The position numbers and the translations under genes were made by a program. A DNA stretch of 64,000 nt from Gordonia crocea (GTDB taxonomy: Bacteria > Actinomycetota > Actinomycetes > Mycobacteriales > Mycobacteriaceae). Position 1 is the stretch's first letter, and every line of letters starts with the position of its first letter. Below are positions 39,131 through 49,574 of this stretch, in pieces. The notes beneath the pieces are model-generated. The model had not been told where the DNA came from and ran no database searches. It was given only the letters and a program-made list of their open reading frames with translations. Where the stretch lies: positions 1,922,001-1,986,000 of the forward strand of contig NZ_BJOU01000001.1 of assembly GCF_009932435.1 (NCBI RefSeq), written 5' to 3'.

Positions 39131-40107
39131 TGCTGCTGGCGAACCCCTGGTGGTTGCTGGGCCTGCTCGTCGTTGCCGGCCTGATCGGCCTGTACGTCTA
39201 CATCCAGCGCAAACGGACCTCGCGGGCGATGAAATTCGCCAACCTGGAGATCCTGAAAACGGTCACGCCCAAGCGCACGGATCGGTTCCGGCACGTCCCG
39301 TTCGCCCTCTTGGCTGTCGGGTTGATCCTGCTGACGGTCGCCCTGGCCGGACCCCAGGCCGACCGCAAGGTGCCCCGCAACCGCGCCACCGTGATGCTGG
39401 TGATGGACGTGTCCCGCTCGATGAACGCGACCGACGTCGCACCGAGCCGGATCAAGGCGGCGCAGGCGGCGGCGAAGAAGTTCGCCACCGAACTGACCGA
39501 GGGCATCAATCTGGGCCTCATCTCCTTCGCCGGTACGCCGACGACGCTGGTGAGCCCCACGCCCGACCACAACGCGACCAAGGACGCGGTCGACAAGCTC
39601 CAACTCGACGACAAGACGGCGACTGGCGAGGGAATCTTCGCCGCGCTCGACCAGATCCGGACGCTGAACTCGCTGCTCGGCGGGGACAAGGGCGCACCGC
39701 CGGCGCACATCGTGCTGCTGTCGGACGGCAAGCAGACCGTGCCGGAGAGCCAAGACGCACCGCGCGGGGCGTTCTCGGCGGCGCGCAAGGCGAAGGAGCG
39801 CGGCGTCCCGGTGTCCACGATTTCTTTCGGCACCCAGTCCGGGGCCGTGGAGATCGAGGGCGAGCGGATCCCGGTTCCGGTCGACGACGCGTCGCTCAAG
39901 AAGATCTCCCAACTCGCCGCGCCCGGCGGTCGGTTCTTCACGGCCTCGAGCCTGGAGGAGCTCAACGCGGTGTACAGCTCGTTGCAGGAGCAGATCGGCT
40001 ATGAGACGACGCGCGGCGAGAACTCGCACCCGTGGGTCCTGGCGGGCACGATCCTCGCATTGCTCGGCGCCGTCGGAGCACTGGTGCTGAACCAACGATT
40101 GCCGTAA
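39130..40107 (+). CDS. VWA-domain membrane protein
   Basis: The 325-residue protein has two N-terminal membrane helices (about 8-25 and 58-74), a von Willebrand A domain with the metal-ion MIDAS motif D93-V-S95-R-S97, and one C-terminal helix near 298-318. This BatA-like layout is typical of the third gene in moxR-DUF58-VWA clusters (Rv1481 in M. tuberculosis). The VWA domain probably faces a protein partner whose assembly depends on MoxR. It is the last coupled gene of the envelope operon. Confidence 0.9.
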   Translation: MLLANPWWLLGLLVVAGLIGLYVYIQRKRTSRAMKFANLEILKTVTPKRTDRFRHVPFALLAVGLILLTVALAGPQADRKVPRNRATVMLVMDVSRSMNATDVAPSRIKAAQAAAKKFATELTEGINLGLISFAGTPTTLVSPTPDHNATKDAVDKLQLDDKTATGEGIFAALDQIRTLNSLLGGDKGAPPAHIVLLSDGKQTVPESQDAPRGAFSAARKAKERGVPVSTISFGTQSGAVEIEGERIPVPVDDASLKKISQLAAPGGRFFTASSLEELNAVYSSLQEQIGYETTRGENSHPWVLAGTILALLGAVGALVLNQRLP

Positions 40108-40121
40108 GTGAGAATCGACCC

Positions 40122-41349
<1,228 letters not shown>

Positions 41350-41404
41350 GCCCGGTCCGAGCACGCACCGACAGCCAGCCACCACCGAATCTCCAAGGAG
41401 CATC

Positions 41405-42241
41405 ATGGGCATCCTCGACGGCAAGACCATCCTCGTCACCGGCATCATCACCGACGCATCGATCGCATTCTCGACCGCGAAGGTGGCGCAGGAGCAGGGG
41501 GCCACGGTGATCATCACCGGCATCCCCGAGCGCCTGCGCCTGATCGACCGCATCGCCAAGCGGCTCCCGCAGGAGGTGCCGCCGGCGATCCCGCTCGACG
41601 TCACCGACGAGGAGTCCCTGGGCCAACTCGCCGACAAGGTGCGCGAACTCGCCCCGCAGGGCATCGACGGACTGGTCCACTCGATCGCCTTCGCGCCCCG
41701 CACGCTGATGGGGCCCGACGCGCTGCCGTTCCTGGAGGGCCCCGGCCCCGACGTCGCCAAGTCCTTCGAGATCTCGGCGTGGAGCTACGCCTCGTTGGCG
41801 CGTGCCGCGCTGCCGGTCATGAACGAGGGCGGCTCGATCGTCGGCATGGACTTCGACCCGCGCACCGCCATGCCGGACTACAACTGGATGGGTGTGGCGA
41901 AGGCCGCGCTGGAGTCGGTGAACCGCTACGTCGCCCGCGAGGTCGGCTACGCCAAGAAGATCCGCTCCAACCTGGTCGCCGCCGGTCCGATCAAGACCCT
42001 GGCCGCCAAGGCGATCTCGGGCACCGCCACCGACGACGCCAAGAAGCTCACCATGCTCAACGACTACTGGAACGGTGCGTCGCCGATCGGTTGGGACGTC
42101 GACGACCCGAGCGTCGTCGGGACCAGCGTCTGCGCACTGCTGTCGGACTTCCTGCCGGCCACGACCGCCTCGATCGTCTACGTCGACGGCGGTGCCAGCC
42201 ACAACACCTGGTTCCCGGAGGAACTCATCGCGGGCAAGTGA
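41405..42241 (+). CDS. inhA: Enoyl-ACP reductase InhA
   Basis: The 278-residue protein is an NADH-dependent FAS-II enoyl-ACP reductase. It shows [10 protein letters not shown] at residues 13-22, [13 protein letters not shown] at 91-103, and the catalytic pair Tyr159 and Lys166 in [11 protein letters not shown]. Ser93 aligns with the M. tuberculosis Ser94 that mutates in isoniazid resistance, and Ile20 with Ile21; both are wild type here. AAGGAG lies seven bases before the ATG. It reduces long-chain trans-2-enoyl-ACP for mycolic acid synthesis, which indicates a mycolate-producing organism. Confidence 0.96.
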   Translation: MGILDGKTILVTGIITDASIAFSTAKVAQEQGATVIITGIPERLRLIDRIAKRLPQEVPPAIPLDVTDEESLGQLADKVRELAPQGIDGLVHSIAFAPRTLMGPDALPFLEGPGPDVAKSFEISAWSYASLARAALPVMNEGGSIVGMDFDPRTAMPDYNWMGVAKAALESVNRYVAREVGYAKKIRSNLVAAGPIKTLAAKAISGTATDDAKKLTMLNDYWNGASPIGWDVDDPSVVGTSVCALLSDFLPATTASIVYVDGGASHNTWFPEELIAGK

Positions 42242-42251
42242 GGCACGCGAG

Positions 42252-43301
42252 GTGAGCGAGCCGTTCACGGCGGTACTCTTCCTGTCCTTCGGCGGGCCCG
42301 AGCGGCCCGAGGAGGTCATGCCGTTCCTGGAGAACGTCACCCGGGGGCGCGGCGTGCCAGCCGACCGCCTCGCCGAGGTCGCCGAGCATTACCACCACTT
42401 CGGTGGGGCATCGCCGATCAACGGGCTCAACCGCGACATGATGGCCGCCCTGCGGAGCGGCCTTGCGCAGCGCGGGGCCGACCTGCCGGTGTACTTCGGC
42501 AACCGGAACTGGGACCCGTATGTTGAGGATGCCGTCGAAACGATGTATCGCGACGGGCACCGCCGCATCCTCGTGTTCACCACGTCGGCCTGGGGCGGCT
42601 ATTCCGGGTGCAAGCAGTACCACGAGGACATCGCACGCGCGGTCGCCGCGCTCGCCGAGCGGGTGCCCGAGAGCACTGCGGACCCGGTGTTGTTGCGCAA
42701 ACTGCCGCAGTACTGGGCGGAAGCGGCCTTCCTCGAGTCGCAGGCCGATGCGGTGCGGCGTGCCGTCGCGGCCCTGCCCGACCCGACCGGGCCGTTCCGA
42801 CTCGTGTTCACCGCGCATTCCATCCCGGTGCGCGCCGACCGGGCCATCGGCGACGGCCTCTATTCGCGCCAGGTCGACGCCGCCTGCGCCCAGGTTGCAC
42901 AGCGGTTGACCGCCGACGGGACCCTTGGTGCCGGGCGCGACTATGACCAGGTCTGGCAGTCGCGGTCGGGTCCGCCCGAGGTTCCGTGGCTCGAACCCGA
43001 CATCGCCGACCATCTGAGGGCGCTCGCCGACGACGGCGTCGAGCAGGTCGTCGTCGCGCCGATCGGATTCGTCTCCGACCACCTCGAGGTGATCTGGGAC
43101 CTGGACAGCGAACTGGCCGAGCTGGCCGGTGAACTGGACCTGGGTTACTCGCGGGCCGCCACCGTCGGCACCGACCCCCGCTTCACCGGACTCATAGCCG
43201 ACCTCGTGCAGCGCTATGCCGACGGCGGTGGTGACCTGGACGCGCCGGGATGCGGCGACAACGGCGCCGGGTGCCGGGCGGGGTGCTGCGGCGACGCGTG
43301 A
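42252..43301 (+). CDS. hemH: Ferrochelatase with [2Fe-2S]-type cysteines
   Basis: The 349-residue protein is a class II chelatase. It has the substrate-loop motif [13 protein letters not shown] near residue 10, [15 protein letters not shown] near 110, the iron-site histidine in [11 protein letters not shown] near 188, and [16 protein letters not shown] near 277. In actinobacteria this enzyme inserts iron into coproporphyrin III (CpfC). Four C-terminal cysteines in [13 protein letters not shown] plus the internal Cys near 117 fit the actinobacterial [2Fe-2S] cluster. The GTG at 42252 lies ten bases after inhA. The fabG1-inhA-hemH order matches M. tuberculosis. Confidence 0.94.
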   Translation: MSEPFTAVLFLSFGGPERPEEVMPFLENVTRGRGVPADRLAEVAEHYHHFGGASPINGLNRDMMAALRSGLAQRGADLPVYFGNRNWDPYVEDAVETMYRDGHRRILVFTTSAWGGYSGCKQYHEDIARAVAALAERVPESTADPVLLRKLPQYWAEAAFLESQADAVRRAVAALPDPTGPFRLVFTAHSIPVRADRAIGDGLYSRQVDAACAQVAQRLTADGTLGAGRDYDQVWQSRSGPPEVPWLEPDIADHLRALADDGVEQVVVAPIGFVSDHLEVIWDLDSELAELAGELDLGYSRAATVGTDPRFTGLIADLVQRYADGGGDLDAPGCGDNGAGCRAGCCGDA

Positions 43302-43319
43302 CGCCCCGTCGAGCGGCGC

Positions 43320-44096
43320 TCACCGGTGGGCGAAGTCCCCGATCACGTGGTTGACCGCCGCTGCCAATGCCGTGCGGGCCGCAGCCGCGACCTCGCCGAG
43401 ACGGCGGTCTCCCTCGTCGGCATGGGCCAGCGCGACCCCGAACCCGACGCGCCGGTCGGCGGCCAACGACAAGGTGCCCAACACCTGGGCGGACAGTCCG
43501 GCGACCTCGGTGGCGCGCCCGTCGGCACCGGGTGGAAAGACCGGGGCGAAGCGGCTGACGTGCTCGGCCAAGTCGGCTCGCAACGTGTCGGCCGCACCCG
43601 CGGAGGTACCGGCCAAACCGGTCAGGGCCGCCGTGGCATCGCCGATCGCGTCGAGCAGGATCAGACGCGCCTCGCCGAGTCCGAGAGTGCGGGTCGCCCC
43701 AATCGGCCCGTCGACGCGGTGGGCCGTCCAGGTCGGCGCCCGGTCGGGGTCGCGTGAGGGCACGATCACCCGGGTCTCATCCGCGACGACGACCAGCGCC
43801 TCGCCCGCCTCGGTGGCGGCGCGGCCGGCCGCGCCCGGACCCAACCCGTCCGGATCGCCGGCCGCGGGCAGGCGAAGCGACCAGTCGTCGGCGGTTCGGG
43901 CCAACTCGAGCCAGGTCATCGGGGCGCCGCCCGCCGAGTCGGTGATCGTCGCCGGCATGTTCAGCGCACGCAGTTCGTCGAGGAGGTCGTCGCCGGCGCT
44001 GCGGCCGACGCCGAAGGCCGCCGCCCACGGGGCGACGGTGGTCAACACGTGGACCTGTTGCGGTGGCGGACCATCTGGTCGGAGGACGGCGGGCAT
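43320..44096 (-). CDS. Conserved hypothetical protein (Rv1486c-like)
   Basis: The 258-residue protein starts MPAVLRPDGPPPQQVHVLTTVAPWAAAFGVGRSAGDDLLDEL. It is Ala- and Gly-rich, with no signal peptide or membrane span. A TxxxLGLGEARLILLDAIGDAT stretch lies near residue 138 and the C-terminal half is helical. Its position and orientation directly after hemH match Rv1486c of M. tuberculosis, a conserved protein of unknown function. It converges on hemH with 18 bases between stops. A TAGGCT box nine bases before the ATG is a possible promoter element. Confidence 0.78.
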   Translation of the reverse strand: MPAVLRPDGPPPQQVHVLTTVAPWAAAFGVGRSAGDDLLDELRALNMPATITDSAGGAPMTWLELARTADDWSLRLPAAGDPDGLGPGAAGRAATEAGEALVVVADETRVIVPSRDPDRAPTWTAHRVDGPIGATRTLGLGEARLILLDAIGDATAALTGLAGTSAGAADTLRADLAEHVSRFAPVFPPGADGRATEVAGLSAQVLGTLSLAADRRVGFGVALAHADEGDRRLGEVAAAARTALAAAVNHVIGDFAHR

Positions 44097-44127
44097 GATC
44101 GGACCAGCCTAGTTCGCGCCGGGGCGC

Positions 44128-44133
44128 TAACGT
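44128..44133 (+). promoter_or_regulatory. -10 element of a leaderless membrane-protein transcript
   Basis: TAACGT is followed by seven bases and the ATG at 44141, with no Shine-Dalgarno sequence. The spacing favours this ATG over the GTG at 44132. Confidence 0.4.
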
Positions 44134-44140
44134 GAACCCC

Positions 44141-44701
44141 ATGGGTCTTGGGGGCGCGGGCATCGGAATCATCGTCGTCGTCGCACTGTTCGGCGGTATC
44201 CCCGCTCTCGTGGCGGCTGGCGTCGTGTACTGGCTGCGGTCGGTGGAGCGGTCGTCGCCGGCGGTGGCGCCCGAACGCGGGTTGGGGACGTGGACGGCCG
44301 CCGCGGTGTCGGTCCTGGCCGGCGTGGCGCTGTGGTTCGCCTGGTTGACCTGGGGTGGCTACTACACCGATGCGAGCGGTCAAACGCAAGGGCCGTATCG
44401 TCCGTGGCAGGTGGTGGCGTGCGCGCTCAGCGTCGGCGCGGTCACTGGGATCCTCGGGTGGTTCACCCGGTGGCGGCTCTCCGGGCCGCTCGTTGCGGCG
44501 ATAGGGGTGGTGCTCGGGTTCTCGACGGTGTGGGCCGTCGACGCCGGTACCCACGACTCGACCGGACTCTGGGGAGTGGGATACCTGTTCCTGCTGGTCG
44601 GCGGTGGGATCGCGTTGGGCCTCGTCGCGGTGGTCGTCGTGGCCATCCGCGCGTCGGTCGCCAAACGCCGGGCGGGACTGTCCTACCCTGGGCGATCGTG
44701 A
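44141..44701 (+). CDS. Integral membrane hypothetical protein
   Basis: The 186-residue protein has about five hydrophobic spans: residues 6-30, 48-68, 90-108, 112-130 and 145-168. It ends in a short basic tail (RASVAKRRAGLS). I do not recognise a family. A GTG nine bases earlier is an alternative start; the ATG is chosen from its spacing to the TAACGT box. Its stop overlaps the DUF3097 start by four bases (GTGA), so the two are coupled. In M. tuberculosis this position holds different genes (an NfeD/SPFH pair), so it is a local replacement. Confidence 0.75.
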   Translation: MGLGGAGIGIIVVVALFGGIPALVAAGVVYWLRSVERSSPAVAPERGLGTWTAAAVSVLAGVALWFAWLTWGGYYTDASGQTQGPYRPWQVVACALSVGAVTGILGWFTRWRLSGPLVAAIGVVLGFSTVWAVDAGTHDSTGLWGVGYLFLLVGGGIALGLVAVVVVAIRASVAKRRAGLSYPGRS

Positions 44702-45525
44702 CGGATGATCCTTACGGCCGCGACATTCTTGCGGCACCCCGGCGGCGCGGGCCGCAAGTCCCCGAGGTCGAGGCCGCGAAGGGGCTCGTCGTCGAAGACG
44801 CGGCGAGTGGCTATTGCGGCGCTGTCGTCGGTTTCGAGAAGTCGTATGACGGGTTGTTCGTCCGGCTCGAAGACCGTCACGGTGCGACCAGGATCTTTGC
44901 GATGCGGCCGTCGGCCTTCCTCATCGACGGTAAAACGGTCACGCTGGTCCGCCCGCGGGCCGCGGCACCGGCGCCAACCGCCCAGCGCACGGCCTCTGGT
45001 TCGCGCAAAGCGGCGCAGCAGCGGGCCCGGGTGGCGCGGGCGAGCCGGCTGTTCGTCGAGGGAATCCATGACGCGACACTCGTCGAGCGCGTGTGGGGCG
45101 ACGATCTGCGCGCCGAGGGCGTGGTGGTGGAGAGTCTGAACGGGTTGGACCACCTCGACGCGGCGCTGGATGACTTCGAACCCGGCCCGGGTCGTCGAGC
45201 CGGGGTCCTCGTCGACCACCTCGTCGCCGGCTCGAAAGAGGCGCGCCTCACCGAATCGGTCGGGCAGCACGTGTTGGTCTGCGGACACCCGTACATCGAT
45301 GTCTGGGAGGCGGTGAAACCGGCGTCGGTCGGGATTGTCGGGTGGCCCCGGATTCCGCGGGGCACCGATTGGAAGACCGGCGTCTGCGCGGAACTGGGCT
45401 GGGGGGCGCCGACCGACGGGTGGCGCCGGGTGCTGTCGGGCGTCCGGGACTATCGCGATATCGAGGTGCCGCTGTTGCGGGCCGTCGAGGAACTCATCGA
45501 TTTCGTCACAGAGCCGAGCGACTAG
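44698..45525 (+). CDS. DUF3097 protein
   Basis: The 275-residue protein matches DUF3097 in pattern. The N-terminal YGRDILAAPRRRGPQVPEVEAAKGLVVED is followed by a small beta domain, then RLFVEGIHDATLVERVWGDDLRAEGVVVE near 118, which resembles a Toprim-like strand-helix unit with an acidic residue. GRRAGVLVDHLVAGSKEARL and GHPYIDVWEAVKP follow near 180-205. Its function is unknown, and a nucleic-acid role is only a guess from the Toprim-like look. The start overlaps the upstream membrane protein. The TAG stop merges with the first GGGCCC core of a 21-bp repeat array. Confidence 0.83.
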   Translation: MTDDPYGRDILAAPRRRGPQVPEVEAAKGLVVEDAASGYCGAVVGFEKSYDGLFVRLEDRHGATRIFAMRPSAFLIDGKTVTLVRPRAAAPAPTAQRTASGSRKAAQQRARVARASRLFVEGIHDATLVERVWGDDLRAEGVVVESLNGLDHLDAALDDFEPGPGRRAGVLVDHLVAGSKEARLTESVGQHVLVCGHPYIDVWEAVKPASVGIVGWPRIPRGTDWKTGVCAELGWGAPTDGWRRVLSGVRDYRDIEVPLLRAVEELIDFVTEPSD

Positions 45526-45548
45526 GGCCCACTCGGCGGGAAACAGGG
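45525..45548 (+). repeat. 21-bp GGGCCC repeats, left part of split array
   Basis: A complete unit starts with GGGCCC at 45525; its first G is the last base of the DUF3097 stop. The next unit starts with GGG at 45546, exactly 21 bases on, and is cut there by the IS30 element. The unit reads GGGCCCACTCGGCGGG followed by AAACA. Removing the element rejoins perfect 21-bp periodicity with 46854. Confidence 0.85.
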
Positions 45549-45575
45549 GGCGGATTCAAGTGGTCGGTGCAACGG
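45549..45575 (+). repeat. Left terminal inverted repeat of the IS30 element
   Basis: It reads GGCGGATTCAAG then TGGTCGGTGCAACGG. The right end, on the opposite strand, differs at seven positions. The transposase stop lies at its inner part, at 45556. Confidence 0.8.
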
Positions 45576-46803
45576 AATCTGTCGGTTTGGATTGTAGGAG
45601 TTCTTCGAGCTTTTCGGCGGGGGTCATCCAGTTGAGGCGTTTTCGGGGTCGGTCGTTGAGTTCGGCGGCGACTTGGTCGAGCATGCCGGGGCCGAAGAAC
45701 GATAGGTCGGCCCCTTTGGGGAAGTACTGGCGGAGTAGGCCGTTGGTGTTTTCGTTGGTGGCGCGCTGCCAGGGGCTGTGGGGATCGCAGAAGTAGATCG
45801 GTAGGCCGGTGGCGTTGGTGATGGCGGTGTGGTGGGCCATTTCCACTCCTTGATCCCAGGTCAACGATCGACGCAGGATTTCGGGGATGGTCGGGATGGT
45901 TCGGGTCATGGCCGCGGCAACGGTGGCGGCGGTGTGATCGCCGGGCAGGTGCACCAGCATCAGAAAGCCGGTGGTGCGTTCGACCAGGGTGCCGATCGCC
46001 GAGCGGTTACCGGCTCCCATGATCAAGTCACCCTCCCAGTGGCCGGGGACCGAGCGGTCCTCGACTTCGGCGGGACGATCGCTGATCATCACCATGTCTT
46101 TGATCCGGCCTCGACCGGATGTGTCTCGGCCTGCGGGTTTGCGTCGTATCCGCCCGGTGCGTAGTGCTTTGGCAACCTCGGCGCGCAAACCACCGCGGGC
46201 TTGAACATACATCGACTGGTAGATCGTTTCGTGGGACACCCGCATCTCCGGATCGTCGGGATAGTCGTGCCGTAACCGGTGGGCGATCTGCTCAGGACTG
46301 AGCCGTTTCCCCAGCATGTCGACGACTTCAGCGTAAAGCGCGGTGTCGGGTTGGAGTTTGCGCGGTTTGGGTCGCCGCCGGCCTTGGTCGACCGTCGTCT
46401 GCGCCACGATCGCCCGATACCGGTATTCACCGTCACCGGCGGGCCGGCCCCGCACCAGTTCCCGGCTGATGGTCGAGCGGGAACGACCCAACAGACGCGC
46501 GATCCGCGCCGGCTGCGACCCTTTGCCCACCAGTTCCTCGATGCAGCACCGATCAGCGAAGGTCAACCGGCCCGTGCCGGCGCTGATCCGGCTTTCCAGT
46601 GCCGTTGCTGTTGGTTTCATTCCGCCAGCCTGGGCCAACCACAGGGCCCCGGAGTTGCGCGACACACCAGCAGCGCGCGCCGCAGCCTTGATCGTCATCC
46701 CCGTAGACAGGCCCTGCCAAAACAACTCACGCCGCTGGGTTAACGGCGGTCGATCAGCGACCCCCAACTTCCCCAACCGTCGTCTCGAACCACCATCACC
46801 CAT
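45556..46803 (-). CDS. IS30-family transposase
   Basis: The 415-residue protein has an N-terminal helix-turn-helix (TIKAAARAAGVSRNSGALWL), a second one near 80-115 (FADRCCIEELVGKGSQPARIARLLGRSRSTISREL) typical of IS30, and a DDE integrase core. The acidic residues are in HWEGDLIMG near residue 255, LTWDQGVEM near 315, and the family signature DPHSPWQRATNENTNGLLRQYFPKG near 340, where the E of NEN is catalytic. The gene is intact. It starts 24 bases inside the right inverted repeat. Confidence 0.95.
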   Translation of the reverse strand: MGDGGSRRRLGKLGVADRPPLTQRRELFWQGLSTGMTIKAAARAAGVSRNSGALWLAQAGGMKPTATALESRISAGTGRLTFADRCCIEELVGKGSQPARIARLLGRSRSTISRELVRGRPAGDGEYRYRAIVAQTTVDQGRRRPKPRKLQPDTALYAEVVDMLGKRLSPEQIAHRLRHDYPDDPEMRVSHETIYQSMYVQARGGLRAEVAKALRTGRIRRKPAGRDTSGRGRIKDMVMISDRPAEVEDRSVPGHWEGDLIMGAGNRSAIGTLVERTTGFLMLVHLPGDHTAATVAAAMTRTIPTIPEILRRSLTWDQGVEMAHHTAITNATGLPIYFCDPHSPWQRATNENTNGLLRQYFPKGADLSFFGPGMLDQVAAELNDRPRKRLNWMTPAEKLEELLQSKPTDSVAPTT

Positions 46804-46826
46804 GCTGACCTCCGCAAACTCGTCGG

Positions 46827-46853
46827 CCGTTGCGGCGATCGCTTGAGTCTGCG
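46827..46853 (-). repeat. Right terminal inverted repeat of the IS30 element
   Basis: Read on the minus strand it is CGCAGACTCAAG then CGATCGCCGCAACGG, complementary-type partner of the left end. The GGG duplication follows immediately at 46854. Confidence 0.8.
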
Positions 46854-46891
46854 GGGCCCAGTCGGCGGGAAACAGGGCCCAGTCGGCGTCA
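46854..46891 (+). repeat. 21-bp GGGCCC repeats, right part of split array
   Basis: GGGCCC cores lie at 46854 and 46875, 21 bases apart. The last unit reads GGGCCCAGTCGGCG and then runs into TCA, which is the TGA stop of the leftward VTT-domain gene. It continues the array begun at 45525. Confidence 0.85.
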
Positions 46892-47584
46892 GTCGACGGG
46901 GAGCTTCGCGTCGAAGACCAGGCCGAAGATGCCCAACCCGAAGAAGAACACCGTGCTGGCGATCAACCAGGGATTGGGTCCGCTGGTGACCGAATGGCCC
47001 AGCAGGACCACCGCGGCGGTGCCGGGGAACACCCCGACGAGGGTCGCGATCGAATAGGGGAGCGTGCGCACCGAGGAGAGCGCCGAGCAGTAGTTGGCCA
47101 AGGAGAACGGGCAAGCGGCGATGAGCCGCAACGACCCGACGGCCAACCACCCGCGTCGCTCGAGCCGGGCGTCGATGGCGCGCACCACCGGCTGCTTCAG
47201 ATAGGGCCGGACCTTGTCCCGACCGATGACTCGGATCGCCACGAAGGACACCACGGCCGCGAACATGGTCGCCGCCATCGCTCCGGACAGGCCCAGTGCG
47301 GCGGGAAACAGCACGCCGGAGGAGAAGGTGAACGCCGAGCGCGGGATGGGGAACATCGTGATCACCGCATAGCTGACGAAGAAGGCGATCGGGAAACCCG
47401 GTCCCAGCCCCGCCCGCCACGACTCGATGGCCTCGACGATGCCCTTGGTCGGCACCACGTACGACGTGATCATGATCACCGCGACGACGAGCCCTACCAC
47501 GACGATCCGCCGGATCACCGTGCCGCGGATATCCGCGTCGAGGAGTTCGTCCCCGGTGTGCGGGTGTTCTGGGTGATCGCTCAC
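46889..47584 (-). CDS. VTT-domain (DedA/TVP38-like) membrane protein
   Basis: The 231-residue protein has about five membrane spans and the VTT (SNARE-associated) domain. Typical parts are FPIAFFVSYAVITMFPIPRSAFTFSSGVLFP near residue 78 and LRLIAACPFSLANYCSALSSVRTLPYSIATLVGVFPGTAAVVLLG near 155. Such proteins are lipid scramblases or transporters related to DedA. It matches Rv1491c, which also precedes mutA. The GTG at 47584 has a TAGAGT box seven bases upstream, suggesting a leaderless message. Its stop codon is embedded in the last 21-bp repeat unit. Confidence 0.87.
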   Translation of the reverse strand: MSDHPEHPHTGDELLDADIRGTVIRRIVVVGLVVAVIMITSYVVPTKGIVEAIESWRAGLGPGFPIAFFVSYAVITMFPIPRSAFTFSSGVLFPAALGLSGAMAATMFAAVVSFVAIRVIGRDKVRPYLKQPVVRAIDARLERRGWLAVGSLRLIAACPFSLANYCSALSSVRTLPYSIATLVGVFPGTAAVVLLGHSVTSGPNPWLIASTVFFFGLGIFGLVFDAKLPVD

Positions 47585-47591
47585 CTGCGCG

Positions 47592-47597
47592 ACTCTA
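47592..47597 (-). promoter_or_regulatory. -10 element of a leaderless VTT-protein transcript
   Basis: TAGAGT on the minus strand, then seven bases, then the GTG at 47584. Confidence 0.4.
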
Positions 47598-47679
47598 CTG
47601 GCTTCGGCGGGCCGGACTCCGCGACGGAAGCGACCGAGCGATCGTCTATGGTCAGTGCTACACGATGGAAGGCGGTGTG

Positions 47680-49574
47680 ATGTCTCTCTCGGAGACCTAT
47701 GAGGAGTGGTCGGAATCCGCGGCGGCGGTCTTGGCCAAGTCCCGGCGCGTGGAAGTGGCCGACCTCCCGGCGAGTCCGACCGAACTGCTCTCCACACCGA
47801 TTCCCGGCGGGCTGACGGTCCGCCCGCTCTACACCCGACTCGACGAAACGGCCGAACCCGGGCTGCCCGGCGAATTCCCCTTCGTCCGCGGCGCCGACCG
47901 GGTCCGCGACGCCGTGATGGGGTGGCGGGTCACCGAGCGGTTCGGCGACGACGACACCGCTGCGGCGGCCCTGAACGAGCAGATCCTCGACGCCTGCCAA
48001 AACGGCACGAGCGGGCTGTGGCTGCGGGTGGGGGCCGGTCTCGGGACGGACGACCTGACCACCGCGCTGGCCGGTGTCTATCTCGACCTGTTGCCGCTGA
48101 CGCTGGATGCGGGGGCCGACGGGATCACCGCCGGACGAGCCCTGCTGCGCCTACTCGACGATGCGCCCGCCCCGCCGCAGGAGGTGGCGCCCACCGCGGC
48201 CACCGTCGCGTCGGTCGGTCTATCACCGCTCACCGCGGCGTTCTCCGGGCGTCCGAGTGTCGACGCCGCCGAGGCGACGGCGCTGGCCGTCGAGATCGCC
48301 GGCGGCGCCCACGCCGACAAGGTGCGCACCCTGCGCGTCGACGGGTTGGATTTCGCCGGCGGCGGTGCCGACCCGGTCACCGAACTCGGGCTCATCGTCG
48401 CGGCCGGCGTCGCGCACGTGCGCGAGCTCGTCGCGGCGGGACTGTCCCCGGCGCAGGCGCTGCGCCAGCTGACCTTTGGGGTCAGCGTCACCGACGACCA
48501 GTTCGGTGCGATCGCGAAACTGCGGGCGTTGCGGCTGATGTGGGCCCGGGTGGCCGAAGTCCTCGGTGTGCCCGATGCGGGGGCGGCGGTGACCCACGCG
48601 GTCACCGACTTGGCGATGTTCTCCCAGCGCGACCCGTGGGTGAACATGCTGCGCAGCACCGTCGCTGCCTTCGGCGCGGGAGTCGGCGGCGCCGACCAGG
48701 TCACCGTGCACGCCTTCGACGCGGCGATTCCGACCGATGAGCGCACCGCCAAACCCGCCTTCACCCGGCGCATCGCCCGCAACACCCAGCTGTTGCTCCT
48801 CGAGGAGTCCAACGTCGGGCGGGTGTTGGATCCCGGCGGCGGGTCCTGGTTCATCGAGTCGCTCACCGACGATCTCGCCGAGGCCGCCTGGGCGGTGTTC
48901 ACCGAGATCGAGGAGGCCGGCGGCTACGGCGCCGCACTCGCCGACGGTTCCATCGCGCGGCGGGTGGCCGAGTCGCTCGAGCAGCGAGACGCCGACGTCG
49001 CGACCCGGAAGACCCCGGTCACCGGGGTCAGCGAGTTCCCCAATCTCGGCGAGCCGGCCCTGACGGCCGGGTCGGCCACCGATACCGACCTGCCGACGGC
49101 GGCGCCGAACCTCGCCCGCGTCGCCCGGCACTTCGAGGCGCTGCGCGACCGCGCCGACGCGGCAGCGGCGGCCGGCGAGCGGCCCAGTGCGCTGCTGATC
49201 CCGCTCGGGCCGATCGCCGAGCACAACGGGCGGACCACCTTCATCGCCAACCTGCTGGCCGCCGGCGGCATCGCCGCGGTCAACCCGGGACCGACGACGG
49301 CCGAACAGGTGGCCGGACTCGTCGCGGAGCATTCGCCGACGGTGGCGGTGCTGTGCGGCACCAAGGCGCGCTACGCCGACGAGGGGCCGGCCGTGCTCGC
49401 CGCGGCCCGTGCCGCCGGAATCGAGCGGGTGCTGCTGGCCGGCCCCGACAAGGAGTGGCCGGCGGCCGACGCGGCGCCGGACGGATCCTTGCGCGCCGGC
49501 CTCGACGCCGTCGCCGTCCTGACCGACCTGCTGGACCTGATCGCCGGGTCAGCCCCGACCACGGGAGCCCACGC

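Larger units (their letters stand above)
45549..46853 (-). mobile_element. IS30-family insertion sequence, 1305 bp
   Basis: The element holds one full-length transposase gene. Its ends form imperfect 27-bp inverted repeats (45549-45575 and 46827-46853; 20 of 27 positions match). It is flanked by GGG at 45546-45548 and 46854-46856, a 3-bp target duplication of the size expected for the family. It lies inside an intergenic 21-bp repeat array between convergent genes, so it disrupts no coding gene. Intact gene and ends suggest it is recent and possibly active. Confidence 0.9.

Noticed and set aside
49353..49574. Extended MutB start inside mutA
   Set aside because: The residues before 49575 are basic and low-complexity, antisense or off-frame mutA sequence. 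The ATG at 49575 overlaps the mutA stop in the usual coupled manner.
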